A stretch of DNA of 64,000 nucleotides from Ligustrum vulgare (lineage: Eukaryota; Streptophyta; Magnoliopsida; Lamiales; Oleaceae): assembly GCA_963555705.1 (NCBI GenBank), contig OY743172.1, forward strand, positions 27,465,446-27,529,445. Direction: 5' to 3'. This document shows positions 1 to 10,338 of the stretch, one piece after another. Each line of letters starts with the position of its first letter. Within the stretch, counting starts at the first letter, position 1. The notes below the pieces were generated by a model that saw nothing but the letters and a program-made list of their open reading frames with translations, ran no database searches and was not told where the DNA came from. A program made the translations under genes and the position numbers.

Positions 1-325
1 AAGTTTGTTGAATGAATGTTGATCTTGTTTGTTTCTTCCTATGCTTAACCTCTGTTTCGTAAGATTTGTTTATAAATTTTGTTTACAAACGATCACGTTG
101 CAATATTTAATTGGACAATTTTTTTGAAAAGTCAGCAATTTCGACCGGTTAAAATTATCATCAGTCATTTTTTTACTTTTCAAAAAAAAATGAACCAACC
201 AAATGTCGATGCATCGCTATTTAGAAAACAATATTTAATATTGTAAATAATCATTTATAAACGTTTTACCAAAACATTCCTAAACATTCTGCACCGCTTC
301 CAAGTGTTAGAAAGTAAATACAACC

Positions 326-1279
326 AAATATCCTACTCTTGATCGCTTTGCAAAAGATGTTTTGGTCATTTCAGTTTCTACAGTTGCATCTGAGTCTGCC
401 TTCAGTACTAATGGTAAATTTATAAGTCTTCCCAAAAATAGACTTTATCTCAAGACTTTGAAGGCGTTGATGTGTGCTCTAGAGATGGCAAAAAAATCCG
501 TCACGCCCCTAATCTGACAGGGCTTCGACCCTAATGGGGCGAACAAAAGTCGCCTTGCGAATCAACGGAACGGGTATGGGATTAAAATGAAAAACTCGAA
601 GCTGGTTCAGGGCTGAGTGGGTTTTGTTTGACCCGCCCCTCTCCATATATTAAAAAAATTAATTAATTTTTTTATTATATAGTTTGAAAATATTTTATGT
701 TTTGTTAATTGTTGTTTATGATGAGTATTTGACTATATTGTAGGATCTTGTTAGAAAAATATTATTTGATTATGATTGTGTTGTTCAAATAATTTTATTT
801 TACTTTTAAGAAAAAAATAATAAACGGGGCGGGTATGGGATGCCCCGCTCCAAACCCATACCCGCCCCGTTATGACTTAGTGGGTCATGGGGGTGGGTAT
901 GGGTTCGGAGTTCTTCTCGTAGGGAGGGGCATGGGGCACTCGCCTCGTTGCCATCTCTAGTGTGCTCAAGATTGGCTACGGTCTGAAATTCACGATATGT
1001 CAAGTATAATTATTTATAATTCATATTTGTTCGCTCTTATAATTTCTTTTATCGTTAATTAATTTATTTTTTGATAGAAAATTCAACACCAATGTCATAT
1101 TCTGGATGTTGTTCAAAGTTGAGCGATGAGGATGTTGATGACAAGGTAACTTTATTTTTCTTTGAATGAATAGTCCAAACATAAATATAAAGATAAATGT
1201 GTAAAGTCGAATTTGATATTTGTCACAGGAACTTTCTTTTTCCACCATAACTGACTCCATTGATATTCAAGAAGATTGA
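326..1279 (+). pseudogene. hAT transposase, 3' end only, split by a MITE
   Basis: Reading + from 326 gives a hAT C-terminal dimerisation domain: a KYPTL motif, then VSTVASESAFS, then NRLYLKTLKALMCA ending at 478. The domain resumes at 968 as QDWLRSEIHDMSS. A 480-bp MITE and one extra 8-bp target duplication separate the halves; leaving out 480-967 restores the codon across the join. A likely tail follows: a short acidic segment (near 1075-1145, GT at its end) and a last piece ending in a stop at 1277-1279. No catalytic N-terminal part lies in the window, so the gene is at least 5' truncated here. Domain call is firm; the tail exons are inferred. Confidence 0.75.
480..959 (+). mobile_element. 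hAT-type MITE (480 bp) with perfect 8-bp TSD
   Basis: The ends are TAGAGATGGCAA and TTGCCATCTCTA, a 12-bp terminal inverted repeat. The 8-bp direct repeat GTGTGCTC flanks it at 472-479 and 960-967. The interior holds subterminal GGGGCGGG/CCCGCCCC blocks around an AT-rich core and no credible ORF. It belongs to the same family as the element at 15216-15897, which shares the end pattern CCCGCCTCGTTRCCAT. Inserted in the hAT transposase coding region. Confidence 0.88.
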
Positions 1280-1572
1280 AGCTTTGAACTTTTAATTTGT
1301 GAAGAATGAAGATTGAATTGTCTTTTCTTATTGTACCATTTTCGTTGTGTATTTGATGAACATTAAGTATTATGCTTTACATCGTATTGTACTTCTCTAA
1401 TTTTTTTTAAATTATGTATTTGTGTTTGTTGTTTACTCATGTCTTTTTAGGAATTACCGAATTAGGATAGTGTGGTGTTTAACATTAATCATTTTCAAGT
1501 TTCTTATACTTGAAAGTAAACCTCGAACTTGCCCCGTCTCGCCCCGAATGTGATGGGTCACGGGGCGAAAAC
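1280..1572. other. Noncoding DNA after hAT remnant, GC-rich patch
   Basis: No ORF of note. A GC-rich patch at about 1530-1572 repeats GCCCCG/CGGGGCG words like those in the subterminal zones of the MITE at 480-959. It may be the subterminal region of the hAT element whose transposase end lies upstream. No terminal repeat or target duplication could be paired. Confidence 0.35.
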
Positions 1573-1830
1573 TTTGAGATACGATCATCTATTATATGTA
1601 TTGACTTCAAATTATTTAAATACTATGAGCTATGATCATCTATTAAATGTTGTCATCTAGACTAATACTCTAATATCAGGTAATCGGTAACGTTACAACA
1701 AACATTACTAACAATAGATTCATTTAGATACTATGAGATATGATCATCTATTACATGTCATCTAGACTGGTACTCTGTATTCTAACACTAGTAATGTTAT
1801 AACAAACGTCATAACACTGACTTAAACGAA
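1573..1830. repeat. Degenerate ~109-bp tandem repeat
   Basis: The stretch beginning TACTATGAGCTATGATCATC near 1620 recurs about 109 bp later near 1730 with a few changes, including the following CTAGACT and CTAACA words. A weaker related copy of the GATCATCTATTA part is seen near 1583. No coding potential. Confidence 0.6.
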
Positions 1831-1923
1831 ATATATATTTCTGTCTTTAATTAAATATATCACTTTGTCCCAACTACATTGGTGTAAAATAAGCGGTGCT
1901 AGAATTTAGAATGAATCAAATTT

Positions 1924-1993
1924 CTCCAAATAGAATTTGAACCTACGATAAACCAGTTAACAGTCAATTGACGTACCACTGAACTACTGAGGA
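1924..1993 (-). pseudogene. Decayed plastid-type tRNA-Asn(GUU) (nuclear plastid DNA relic)
   Basis: On the minus strand the segment reads like plastid trnN-GUU: acceptor start TCCTCAGTAGTTCAGTGG, anticodon loop CTGTTAAC with GTT, and a T arm GTAGGTTCAAATTC. About ten positions differ from the well-known plastid gene, and these spoil several stem pairs, so it is not expected to be functional. The base pattern next to the 5' end (GGAACAATAGGAGATT on +) also recalls plastid trnN flank. Interpreted as a nuclear insertion of plastid DNA (NUPT). Confidence 0.75.
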
Positions 1994-2157
1994 ACAATAG
2001 GAGATTAACATCATTCTTGTTTATTTCGTTGAATTTAATGGATAAATATGGATGAAATGACTTAATTAAAATGAAAATTGAATTTGAGTAATGATTTCAT
2101 TATTACATAATAAGAAGATGAGTTATCAACACGGAAATTTGACATAAGTGGGTGATT

Positions 2158-3190
2158 GTAACGCCCCGAGTTCCATAAAGCTCGGGACGCCAGGTCGTCC
2201 TTTAAAGCTAACTTTATTGCGAAAATAATTGAATTCTAAACATCACATTTATCATTTTGAAAATTGTAACGGAAACTTAATCAAATAAATTCTAGAACAA
2301 TTCATAAAAACTTAAATCTCAATTTTCCATAAAAAGTGACGACAAAGAAATAAAATTGACAATGTCCATAAATCGTGACTTTCAAAATAGTTTCATTTAT
2401 TAATTTGCCACAAATGTCCTTCATTAGACACCGTCTCCGAAATCTGCAAAAAATTGTTAAAACAACGGGTGAGCATTTCAAAAAAAAATACTTAGTAGAC
2501 ACATCGCCAATAATTAATTTATAGAATAATCTAACATGTAATTATGCAAAAATACAGTGACGTTCTCTTCTTAGTCATAAGCATCACATAATGAATGCAA
2601 ATGAACATATTCTGGTCTTGTCTCATGCCTTAAGCATATAAGTTATGACATGCATAACATAAAATTCTCAATTTATCTCATAAGAGATATTCTTGTCTTG
2701 TCTCATGCAATTAAGCATATCAATCACGTAATCTACATAATACATGCAATTATAATCTAAACTAATTGGTGGGGAGCGGGAATAGTACGTCACCCTCTTA
2801 AATCACCAACTGCTTGTTCTAGCCAAAATAAATTTAATTAAATTAGTACTTTTGAAACTTAAAGGTTGAAGTGATAAAAATAAAGTATAGGGATAGAAAT
2901 GAAATTTTAAAGAAAAACTAAAATTTAAAATTTAGGGGACTGAAATATGATTTTTGAAAATAATGGGGCTGATTGTAGGAGTTAAGGACTCCAGGGTCTG
3001 AACTGTTTAAATACTGAAACCTTTGAACTAAAATTAAAAATGTTTAAAACTAAAAGGACTCGAATTAAACGATTCAAAACTTGAGGGACTAAAATGGGAA
3101 TTTCATAATAAAATCAAGGGAAATACTCATAAATAGACTAATCAACAAAAAAGTTTTGAGAAATAAACTTTGAAACTATAACATTTGGTA
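2158..3190 (+). mobile_element. First part of a Ty3 (Tekay-like) LTR
   Basis: It begins TGTAACGCCCCGAG, a typical start of plant Tekay-type chromovirus LTRs. Inside are CAACGGGTGAGCA and many blocks of the type GGGACTAAAATG that are usual in these LTRs. The expected 3' end of such an LTR appears at about 11640-13061 (ending CTCGATCACTACA), so the pararetrovirus relic seems to sit inside it. No matching 5-bp duplication was found for the outer ends. Family assignment rests on recognition, not alignment; the inner boundary near 3190 is approximate. Confidence 0.5.
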
Positions 3191-3346
3191 TATAGCATTC
3201 GACCATTCAAGCCTCCTAAAATACCCTCTTACATAGGATTTACATTATAAGCCATTAAAGTATAGAAAACTTCATTTAAGTCCTTAGATTATTTTGTTTT
3301 AATTGATTGTATGATTTTTGTTCGCTCATATTAGCGCCCCCTCAAT

Positions 3347-3360
3347 TGGTATCAGAGTCA
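3347..3360 (+). other. tRNA-Met primer-binding site
   Basis: TGGTATCAGAGTCA is complementary to the 3' end of initiator tRNA-Met with one change from the usual TGGTATCAGAGCCA. It lies directly before the first small viral ORF, as in caulimovirids, where it primes minus-strand DNA. Confidence 0.75.
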
Positions 3361-3361
3361 T

Positions 3362-3613
3362 ATGGCAGATCTAAAAGATAAATATTATATGACAAAAAAT
3401 AAAAATAAATATATTATACATACACCAAAATTTACAATCATTCAAACATTAATAATAACTGATAATGAAAAAATAGAAATCTTAAAAGTCTTAAAAAATT
3501 TAGATGAAGATATCAGAAGAGATATTTATGATCTAATAAATTTCAATTTAATAAAAGAAGATTTTATAATAAATGAAATATTAGATTTAATAGAGAATGA
3601 TATCATCGAATAA
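3362..3613 (+). CDS. Small viral ORF, 83 aa, unknown
   Basis: ATG lies 2 bp past the primer site. The 83-residue product is Lys/Ile/Asp/Glu-rich, with no signal peptide or membrane span and no motif I recognise. Intact in itself. It may correspond to one of the small accessory proteins encoded just after the primer site in several caulimovirids; that is position-based inference. Confidence 0.45.
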   Translation: MADLKDKYYMTKNKNKYIIHTPKFTIIQTLIITDNEKIEILKVLKNLDEDIRRDIYDLINFNLIKEDFIINEILDLIENDIIE

Positions 3614-3623
3614 TTAATACAAA

Positions 3624-4067
3624 ATGATATCACAGAAGAGTATGGATTATCATAGAATAGATCCTCAATTAGTTAGATATCTAGATATAGAAACAAATAA
3701 AAAATTAGATTTAATAATAGAACAAAGAGGAAATATAATGGACCAAATAAGAGAAGAAAGAATTATAAAACGACAAGAAAAGTTAAGATTAAAATTATTA
3801 GAGAAAAAGAGAGAATATTATAATAGAATTTTAAAGCAATTACCGAGAATACAAATGATTCTAGAAGACAAAGAGAAAACTAGAAAAGAAAAAAATGATG
3901 AAACAAGAACATTGCAAGAGTATCTAAAATATTATAGAATATATCGTAGAAAATTAATGCTTAAATCAATAGAAGAATTTTGTGAATATCAAATAATAAA
4001 TTATAAAGAAGCAAAATATGAAACGGAACTTATTCTAAAAATTGAACATATCAAAGAAAGAAATTAA
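3624..4067 (+). CDS. Viral ORF, 147 aa, coiled-coil-like
   Basis: It starts 10 bp after the previous ORF's stop. The product is highly charged and helix-favouring (runs such as REERIIKRQEKLRLKLLEKK), consistent with a coiled coil from about residue 35 to 110. Known caulimovirids encode a small coiled-coil virion-associated protein in this part of the genome; this may be the equivalent, but there is no diagnostic motif. The frame is open to its own stop, unlike most of the relic. Confidence 0.45.
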   Translation: MISQKSMDYHRIDPQLVRYLDIETNKKLDLIIEQRGNIMDQIREERIIKRQEKLRLKLLEKKREYYNRILKQLPRIQMILEDKEKTRKEKNDETRTLQEYLKYYRIYRRKLMLKSIEEFCEYQIINYKEAKYETELILKIEHIKERN

Positions 4068-4157
4068 TGACAGAATTTTAAAAAATAAAATTTGAAAAAC
4101 AAATAATATAAAATATAAAATTTGAAAAACAAATAATAGAAAATATAAGCAGGAAGT

Positions 4158-4365
4158 ATGAATGATGAATCTAGAAAATACATATTACCAAAAATACTAG
4201 AAGAAGAATTAGAATTACAAAAATTCGTAGAAAAAACTTTAGGAAAACTAAAAGCTGAGGAAAAAATTGAAGAAGAACAAGATAAAAATGAATGAAGAAT
4301 TAGATTTGCTTATAGAAAATTTTGACCAATTAAGCCTAGCAAATTTTAACAATACCAAGTTTTAA
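4158..4365 (+). CDS. Two overlapping micro-ORFs (45 and 25 aa)
   Basis: The first (4158-4295, 45 aa) is Glu/Lys-rich and helix-like. The second (4288-4365, 25 aa) overlaps its end, and its TAA shares an A with the next ATG (TAATG at 4363-4367), which opens the capsid-region frame. Such stop/start overlaps are common in compact viral polycistronic RNA. They could also be the split N-terminus of one protein broken by frameshifts. Confidence 0.35.
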
Positions 4366-5570
4366 TGAATACTAGAGGAGCACCTAACCCAACTCCAATA
4401 GAAACTTCCAAACAAGAATTACCAGATTCAGATGAAAGTTATGCCCCTTTATATAGTAAACTATACCGACAATATTATGATAGAATCAGAGATAGACAAC
4501 CACCTAAAGGGAATAAATATAAAGATAGATTTGAACCAAATAACAATTACAATAAACCTATTAATCGTGGAGGAACAAAACTAGATTTGGATTGTAAAAT
4601 AGATATACTAAAAAAGCCTTATTAACTTGAGCAGATTCAATGATACTGTTCATTTTATACAATAAAGATGATACATGGGAAAATACTGAAAGAATGATAG
4701 ACTTTTTAACAGCATCTTTTGAAGGACGTGTTAGGAATTGGTGAGAAGGAATAAATAATGATACAAAAGCATTAATAAGGAGAAATGTATAAACAGAACT
4801 AATAAAATCAGACAGAAAAGTTATAGAAAAGTTAGTAGATTATATTGCGGATGAATTTTTAGGAGAAAATTGAATAAGTAATGCTGAAACATAGTCAATT
4901 AAAGAAAAAGATAATGCAAGAATGAAATTAATAAATTTAACAATATGTGTTATGTGTAAAATCAAAGAATACACTTGTGAATTCAAATAATACTATTATG
5001 TCCAATTCTATAGTAATGAAAATCAAGAAGTATACAGAGATATGTTTTACAATAAATTACCAGGTTCATGGGGAATATATTTTAAAATAAAATTTGAAAA
5101 ATTTATCAGAGATAACCCTGAAATACCTAGAACATAAGGATCAAGGATAAAATTTCTATTTGAAAGATTAGCATATATATGCCAATAAAGACAATTATTA
5201 AAGAAATTAGGGAAATTAATTAGAATATCTTGTGAAGATATGGAAAAACCTACCGAATGGAGATGTAACCCTGAAAGGAGAAAAAAATAATAAAAGAAAA
5301 TATAAAAATAGAAAGTTTAAAAAATTTAGAAACTTTAGGAAAAGACATGTAAAACCTAAGAGAAGATATTACAAAAGAAGATATAATCCAAATAAAAAAT
5401 AGAAAAATAAAACTTAAAAGAAAGACAAAAGCCAATGTAAATGTTGGAATTGTGGATAAATGGGGCATATAAGACCTGATTATAACAAAAAGAAATTTAA
5501 AATATTACAAAAAAAAATATCTAGAAATAGAAAGTGAACTAAGTGAAATATTTGACATTAAAGAATACTA
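4365..5570 (+). pseudogene. Caulimovirid capsid-like protein, broken
   Basis: An acidic N-terminal piece (open to 4625, 86 aa, with DSDESYAPLYSKLYR) is followed by a different frame containing TASFEGRVRNW, an LPGSWGIYF segment, SRIKFLFERLAYIC and a basic stretch. A zinc knuckle CKCWNCG-stop-MGHIRPD lies at about 5430-5490; its last metal ligand Cys is replaced by Tyr and a stop sits inside it. This order, acidic N-terminus then capsid core then basic region then knuckle, is that of caulimovirid coat proteins. At least six in-frame stops and one frame change make it nonfunctional. Confidence 0.65.
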
Positions 5571-5611
5571 TAATCAATAAGTCTATATAAGTGAAACAGA
5601 TTCATAAAGCA

Positions 5612-6521
5612 ATGAATCATAATCATAATAGAAAAATAGAAAAATATAACATAAATGTACAAGAATATGAAGGAATAGAGTGTTATGGATTAAAAGTAAC
5701 TTTTGATAATAATAAGTTCAGAAAAATACAAAAATTATCTTTAGATTTGAAAATAGAAAAATGAGAAATATTAAATAGAATATGCAGAAGAGAAAGAATA
5801 ACAATAAATGAATATCATAAAATTGAACAAGCAATAGATGTTAGAACTACTCAAGGAACACATAAATTAAACATTTTAACAAAAAATACGGTTACAGAAT
5901 TATTAACAAAGATCAATAAAAAACATAGTGAAAAGATTCAGTATGTTTATTTAGCAGGTATACAAATAATGTTTAAATCCTTATTTAGGGAAGGAATAGA
6001 TTCACCTTTGACTATGAGTTTATATGATGGAAGATTCACAAATTTAAAAGATAGTCATTTAGGGACAATAGAAGGAAATCTAGCATATAAGAAACTAATA
6101 TTTACGTGGTATCCAAAATATTGTATCTCATTAAAAGATAAAAACTTTAATGAAGTTTTAGGACTATATTTTAAGTTACATAGAGATGATATAATGGAAC
6201 TAGGTGATCGAATCATGACTATAGAATATAGAGCGTTATACACGTTTACTAATTCTAATTATGGAAATATTTATTCCAAAAAAATCATATATTGAAGTTC
6301 ATAAGGAATGTAAAGATTTTGGTAAAATTATAGAACTAGATAAACAAATAAATTTAGTCCCAAAAAACTATGAACTCACTATAACAAAAAATGAATCAAA
6401 AATAATAGAATTAAGAGAAGAAGAATACCCTAATAATAAAATAACATTTGAAGATGGAAGACTAATTAGAAGATCAATAAGTTTACCTAAACAATTAGGA
6501 GAAACTAGTAATACAAGATAA
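5612..6521 (+). pseudogene. Caulimovirid movement-protein (30K-type) region, broken
   Basis: The reading YEGIECYGLKV, then an LTKNTVTELLTKI segment, then YVYLAGIQIMFKSLFREGID and SPLTMSLYDGRF matches the core of caulimovirid cell-to-cell movement proteins. The ORF 5969-6295 covers the core and 6261-6521 continues in another frame, so one frameshift near 6260-6290 and at least one stop (near 5762) break it. It follows the capsid region and precedes the protease regions. Role in a live relative would be tubule-guided passage through plasmodesmata. Confidence 0.6.
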
Positions 6522-6539
6522 ATAAAACTTCATAGAAAT

Positions 6540-7260
6540 GCTGGAAATATGAAAATAGAAGGTGAATATTTCAATGGAAAAAAACATATAAAAGGATCAA
6601 ATATATTAATTGATACATGAGCTAGCGAATACCATATTGCCTCAAACAGGAATAAATGATTAATATCTCATAGCACTGATCCGTATAGATATATAAATTT
6701 TGATGGACAAATACATATGACTGAATTTGAAGTTAAAGTGTCAATAAAAATAAGAAGAGCAAATCTCTTAGTTCTATGTTATGTAGATAACAGTATGGTA
6801 AATCCCCATATGTTATTAGGAATAAGCTTCCTAAATGGACTGGAAGATTATAGTATAAAACGTGAAGGATTATATATAACCCATAATGGTCAAATTATAC
6901 TATGTAGAAAAGCTGAATAAATGAATAACCAAATAAGTTTTCCTTTAGCCGTTTATATACAAGTTACCATTGTTGAAACAAATATAACAACCTGTGCATT
7001 AATTGACACGGGAAATGATATAACAATATTTAAAATGTCTTAATAAAATCATGGAATACTGATGGGAAAATAAAAATAACAAGAGTTACAGGGGAAAGTA
7101 CCCAAATAATTAACAATGCTGATAAAATCGATATAATACTAGGAAGTAAACAAATAGTTGTGAACAAGATATATAGTTATAACAAATTAGAATGTGATAT
7201 ATTACTAGGTAATGACTTTATACAACAATTTCAGTATTATAAACAAAATAATTACATGAT
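6540..7260 (+). pseudogene. Two tandem retropepsin-like domains
   Basis: Domain one: an ILIDT-stop-AS active-site motif at about 6606-6626 (a TGA stands where the Gly of DTG is expected) and a second-half MLLGISFL motif at about 6810-6833, open from 6717 to 6920. Domain two starts with an ATG at 6921: LIDTGNDITIF at about 6990-7025, a frame break, then ILLGNDFIQQF at about 7200-7232. Each half pair is the usual D-T-G ... LLG architecture of an aspartic protease. Two copies in a row before RT are not the usual caulimovirid layout. Confidence 0.55.
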
Positions 7261-8275
7261 AATGTTACAAACACCTTGCCGTAATTTATTAAAAATACCA
7301 AGAGAATTTCAACCTTACAGAGTTCAACCAACACAGCGTGGTGATAAATGGGAGAAAAAACCAATTACAAAAAATGAAATAAAAAATAAAAGAATAATAT
7401 ATAAAGAAGTCTTAAAAACAAATATACAAATAAACATGGAAAAAATCATTAATCAATTAGAAAAAAAAATTGAAGAAAATCTATTATTATTTTGGAAACC
7501 ACATCATCCAAAAGCTAAAATAGAACTAACGGAAAATGTTATTATAAAAGTTGGGCCGATGATGTACACCATACAAGATACACAGGAATTTAAAACTCAA
7601 ATAAAAGAATTACTTAACCAAAAAGTAATCAGACCTAGTAATGGACCCCATAGTAGTCCAGCTTTCATGGTCATGAAACATTCCGAACAAAAAAGAGCAA
7701 AAGCTAGAATGGTGATAAATTATAAAGAATTAAACAAATATACCAAATTTGATGGATATTTTTTACCAAATAAAGATGTACTAGTAAATCTTGCAAAATG
7801 AAAACAATACTATTCTAAATTTGATTGTAAATCAGGATTTTGGCAAGTAAAAATGGAAGAAGATAGTATTCAATATGCAGCATTTAGTACACCCCAAGGT
7901 AAGTATGAATGGATGGTAATGCCATTTGGTTTAAAAAATACACCACAAATATATCAAAGGAAAATGGATAACATATTTAGAAAATTTAATGAAATCTTAA
8001 TTGTCTATGTTGATCATGATATATTAATATGTTCTAATAATATAGAAGAACGTAGAAATCATTTAATGAAATTTATAAGTGAATGCAAAAAAGAAGGAAT
8101 TGTTTTTTCAAAAAAACAAAGTTATAATAGAAAAATAAGAAATTGATTTTCTTGGATTATCAATAGATAAGAAAGGAATAAAACTACAAACCCATATATC
8201 TAAAAAAAATAGAACATTTTCCAGATAAATTAGAATCAAAGGAACAAATATAAAAATTCCTTGATAGACTCCAAA
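7261..8275 (+). pseudogene. Caulimovirid reverse transcriptase, RNase H missing
   Basis: Visible RT blocks in order: KARMVINYKELN, FDGYFLPNK, then after a TGA at 7799-7801 YSKFDCKSGFWQVKM, FSTPQGKYEWMVMPFGLKN and the catalytic segment VYVDHDILIC near 8010. The expected YVDD box carries an additional His codon between its aspartates. These blocks are closer to caulimovirid RT than to Ty3 RT. After about 8150 the frame shifts repeatedly; a KFLDRLQ motif of the connection region appears near 8255 and sequence then changes abruptly. No RNase H domain follows, so some hundreds of codons are deleted. Confidence 0.8.
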
Positions 8276-9229
8276 CAGCAAATAAACTTTCTCACAGAGG
8301 AAGCTGAAGATATAAAACTTGGAATTGAGCAACTAGTAGAGACTCTCCAAGAAAGTTTCAAGCAATTGATGGATATCTCTAAATTTCATTACAATTATAC
8401 TAAATAATTGAGCGATAACATAATTGAGATTGAATCTCAGTTTGAATCGTTAATTACCAAACAGGCTATATCAAAAATACAAACAGGTACATCTTCTGAA
8501 AACAGTGGTGGACCAACGATTAAAAGGGATGAACCAAGTCCTAAGAAAGTTGTCATAAATGAAGTCAGTCCTCAAAAAGAAACAATCAATGCCAAAGATG
8601 AACATACAACGGTAATCAAAATTCGTGCTGAGGAAGAAGATAATTCCCCTTTTTTACCAAAAGAAGACGAATATAAAACTACTGCCAGGATTATACATGA
8701 ACTCCAAGAATGTGATTGTTATTATATTTCGTCTGGAGATCATGTATACCCACGATTGATAGTTACCCAGGGAAGAGATCCTGTTATGACAAAAATGGCA
8801 GCTGATTATGGATTTTTGGATCTTATCTATCCAACAAAAGATCTGAAAGAAATTGAAAATTTTGATGATTTACTAAAAGGAGAAATTTCAAAGTTTTCCC
8901 AAGGAAGACCTATATATTTAAAATTTTATTCAATCAGCCCTAAAATTGATGGAAGGATGTTTTATCATGCTGAGCATATTATCACAATTGGATATGTTGC
9001 TCGAAATTCTCAAATTGAAGTTGGAAAAAATACCAAACCTGTATCAAATATTACAAGATCATGGTTTAGATCTCGAATGGTGTTGGGAATTAAGGTTCTC
9101 TACAAGATTTCCAAAAACTTGTATGATAAAAAATTCAAATGCATATGCCAATATAATAGATGGACCCTCCTCACTAATGGAGGAAAAGAAAAGTCAACAA
9201 TCTTGAAAAGAATACATCAACAAGTTTGA
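8276..9229 (+). pseudogene. Unknown viral ORF after pol (possible transactivator position)
   Basis: An open frame from 8408 to 9229 (about 273 codons) extends upstream in the same frame through a TAA at 8405-8407 to about 8276, where it meets the RT deletion. The N-terminal part is helix-like (GIEQLVETLQESFKQLMD), the middle is acidic and Ser/Pro-rich, and the core contains ECDCYYISSGDHVYP and AADYGFLDLIYPTKDL. I do not recognise a catalytic motif. In caulimoviruses and their relatives this position, last ORF before the promoter, holds the inclusion-body/translation transactivator; the assignment here is by position only. Confidence 0.45.
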
Positions 9230-9479
9230 CATTCATCAAACCCATGGAAGCTTTGCTACCTTACAAGAGGCGTGCATTGTCAGAAACTGCCCCACATGCC
9301 AACAGAATTGATGGACATCTGGAACTTGCTTTATTGAAGGAAGGTGTAACGTGTCAAAATTAGATAGCCCTATGTAAGGGCCATGTGAGGAAATGAATAA
9401 TGGAGGGACATGTATGTCCTTGTAATAAATCATTGAGGGACAGTGTGTCCTTGTGACATTATGAAAAGTTTCAAATTAT

Positions 9480-9545
9480 TGTATCCATTATGTAAGCAAT
9501 GATGTAAGAGGTTATATAGTAGTACCTCGTGAAGTTGTATAAATA
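9480..9545 (+). promoter_or_regulatory. Pararetrovirus-type promoter
   Basis: A TATA box GTATAAATAG lies at about 9537-9546. About 35-50 bp upstream is CATTATGTAAGCAATGATG, resembling the paired TGACG-like as-1 elements of caulimovirus full-length transcript promoters. Its place between the last ORF and the poly(A) signal is that of the pregenomic RNA promoter. Confidence 0.6.
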
Positions 9546-9668
9546 GAAACCTTCTGGCTAGGAAAAGGCAGAGATCACTGGAGCACTCAACTTGTGAGAA
9601 ACCCAAAGAAATCCTCAATCTTTGAAAAAATTCTCATACCAAAGTCTTGTACTGATCCTCTTTGAATC

Positions 9669-9674
9669 AATAAA
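9669..9674 (+). terminator. Poly(A) signal AATAAA of viral transcript
   Basis: AATAAA lies about 125 bp after the TATA box, the spacing expected for the terminally redundant R region of caulimovirid pregenomic RNA. Confidence 0.55.
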
Positions 9675-10019
9675 ATTCCAATCGTTTTATAAAAAAGGAT
9701 ACGAGTTTCGAAGTTTCTATTTTCTAAATCCTATTTCCTAAAGAAGGTATATTATTAAGAAAACTCCCTACACTTTGTCCAAAATATTTTCCAGCAAGAT
9801 ATTATACAGTGAAGACATGGATTCAGGTGAGGCTAATTACCCATAAAGGCAAGAGACCGTTGAAGGGAATGATAGCAGAAACTTGTGACTGTGAGCCCGA
9901 AGGTCACTAATTTCAGAAGGAAAATTCAAAGGTCCAAAGAACAGGAAAAGAGGTTAGTATTCTTAATATATCTTTCTTTATGGAATTAGGAGGAGGAAGA
10001 ACTGTTAAAACAAGTTATT

Positions 10020-10226
10020 ATGGGAGAATTTAGAATTATTAAGTTTAATTATCAAAACAGTCCTTATAAAGATGAATATCATAGCATAATTGAACATTTA
10101 TTCATGCATAAACAGTTTACTAGACTCACTAATGAAATAAAAAAGTTATATCATGTCTATATACTATGTTTGTTAGCTATTTTTCCTAAATTAAAAGAAT
10201 TATTAGGAATAGAAATTACAAAATAA
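10020..10226 (+). CDS. Small unknown ORF, 68 aa, downstream of viral promoter
   Basis: Same AT-rich composition as the viral block. The product is Lys/Ile/Leu-rich with one hydrophobic patch (YILCLLAIFPKL) and no motif I recognise. It does not visibly match the ORFs that follow the primer site at 3347. Confidence 0.35.
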   Translation: MGEFRIIKFNYQNSPYKDEYHSIIEHLFMHKQFTRLTNEIKKLYHVYILCLLAIFPKLKELLGIEITK

Positions 10227-10338
10227 ATCATTTACTTTTGGCTTGATAGTGATAATACTGAAATAAATAATGAATTATATTTAGAATATGTGTTTAATAG
10301 CGATAATGATTATGATCTCATAATAGATTATGACAGTG

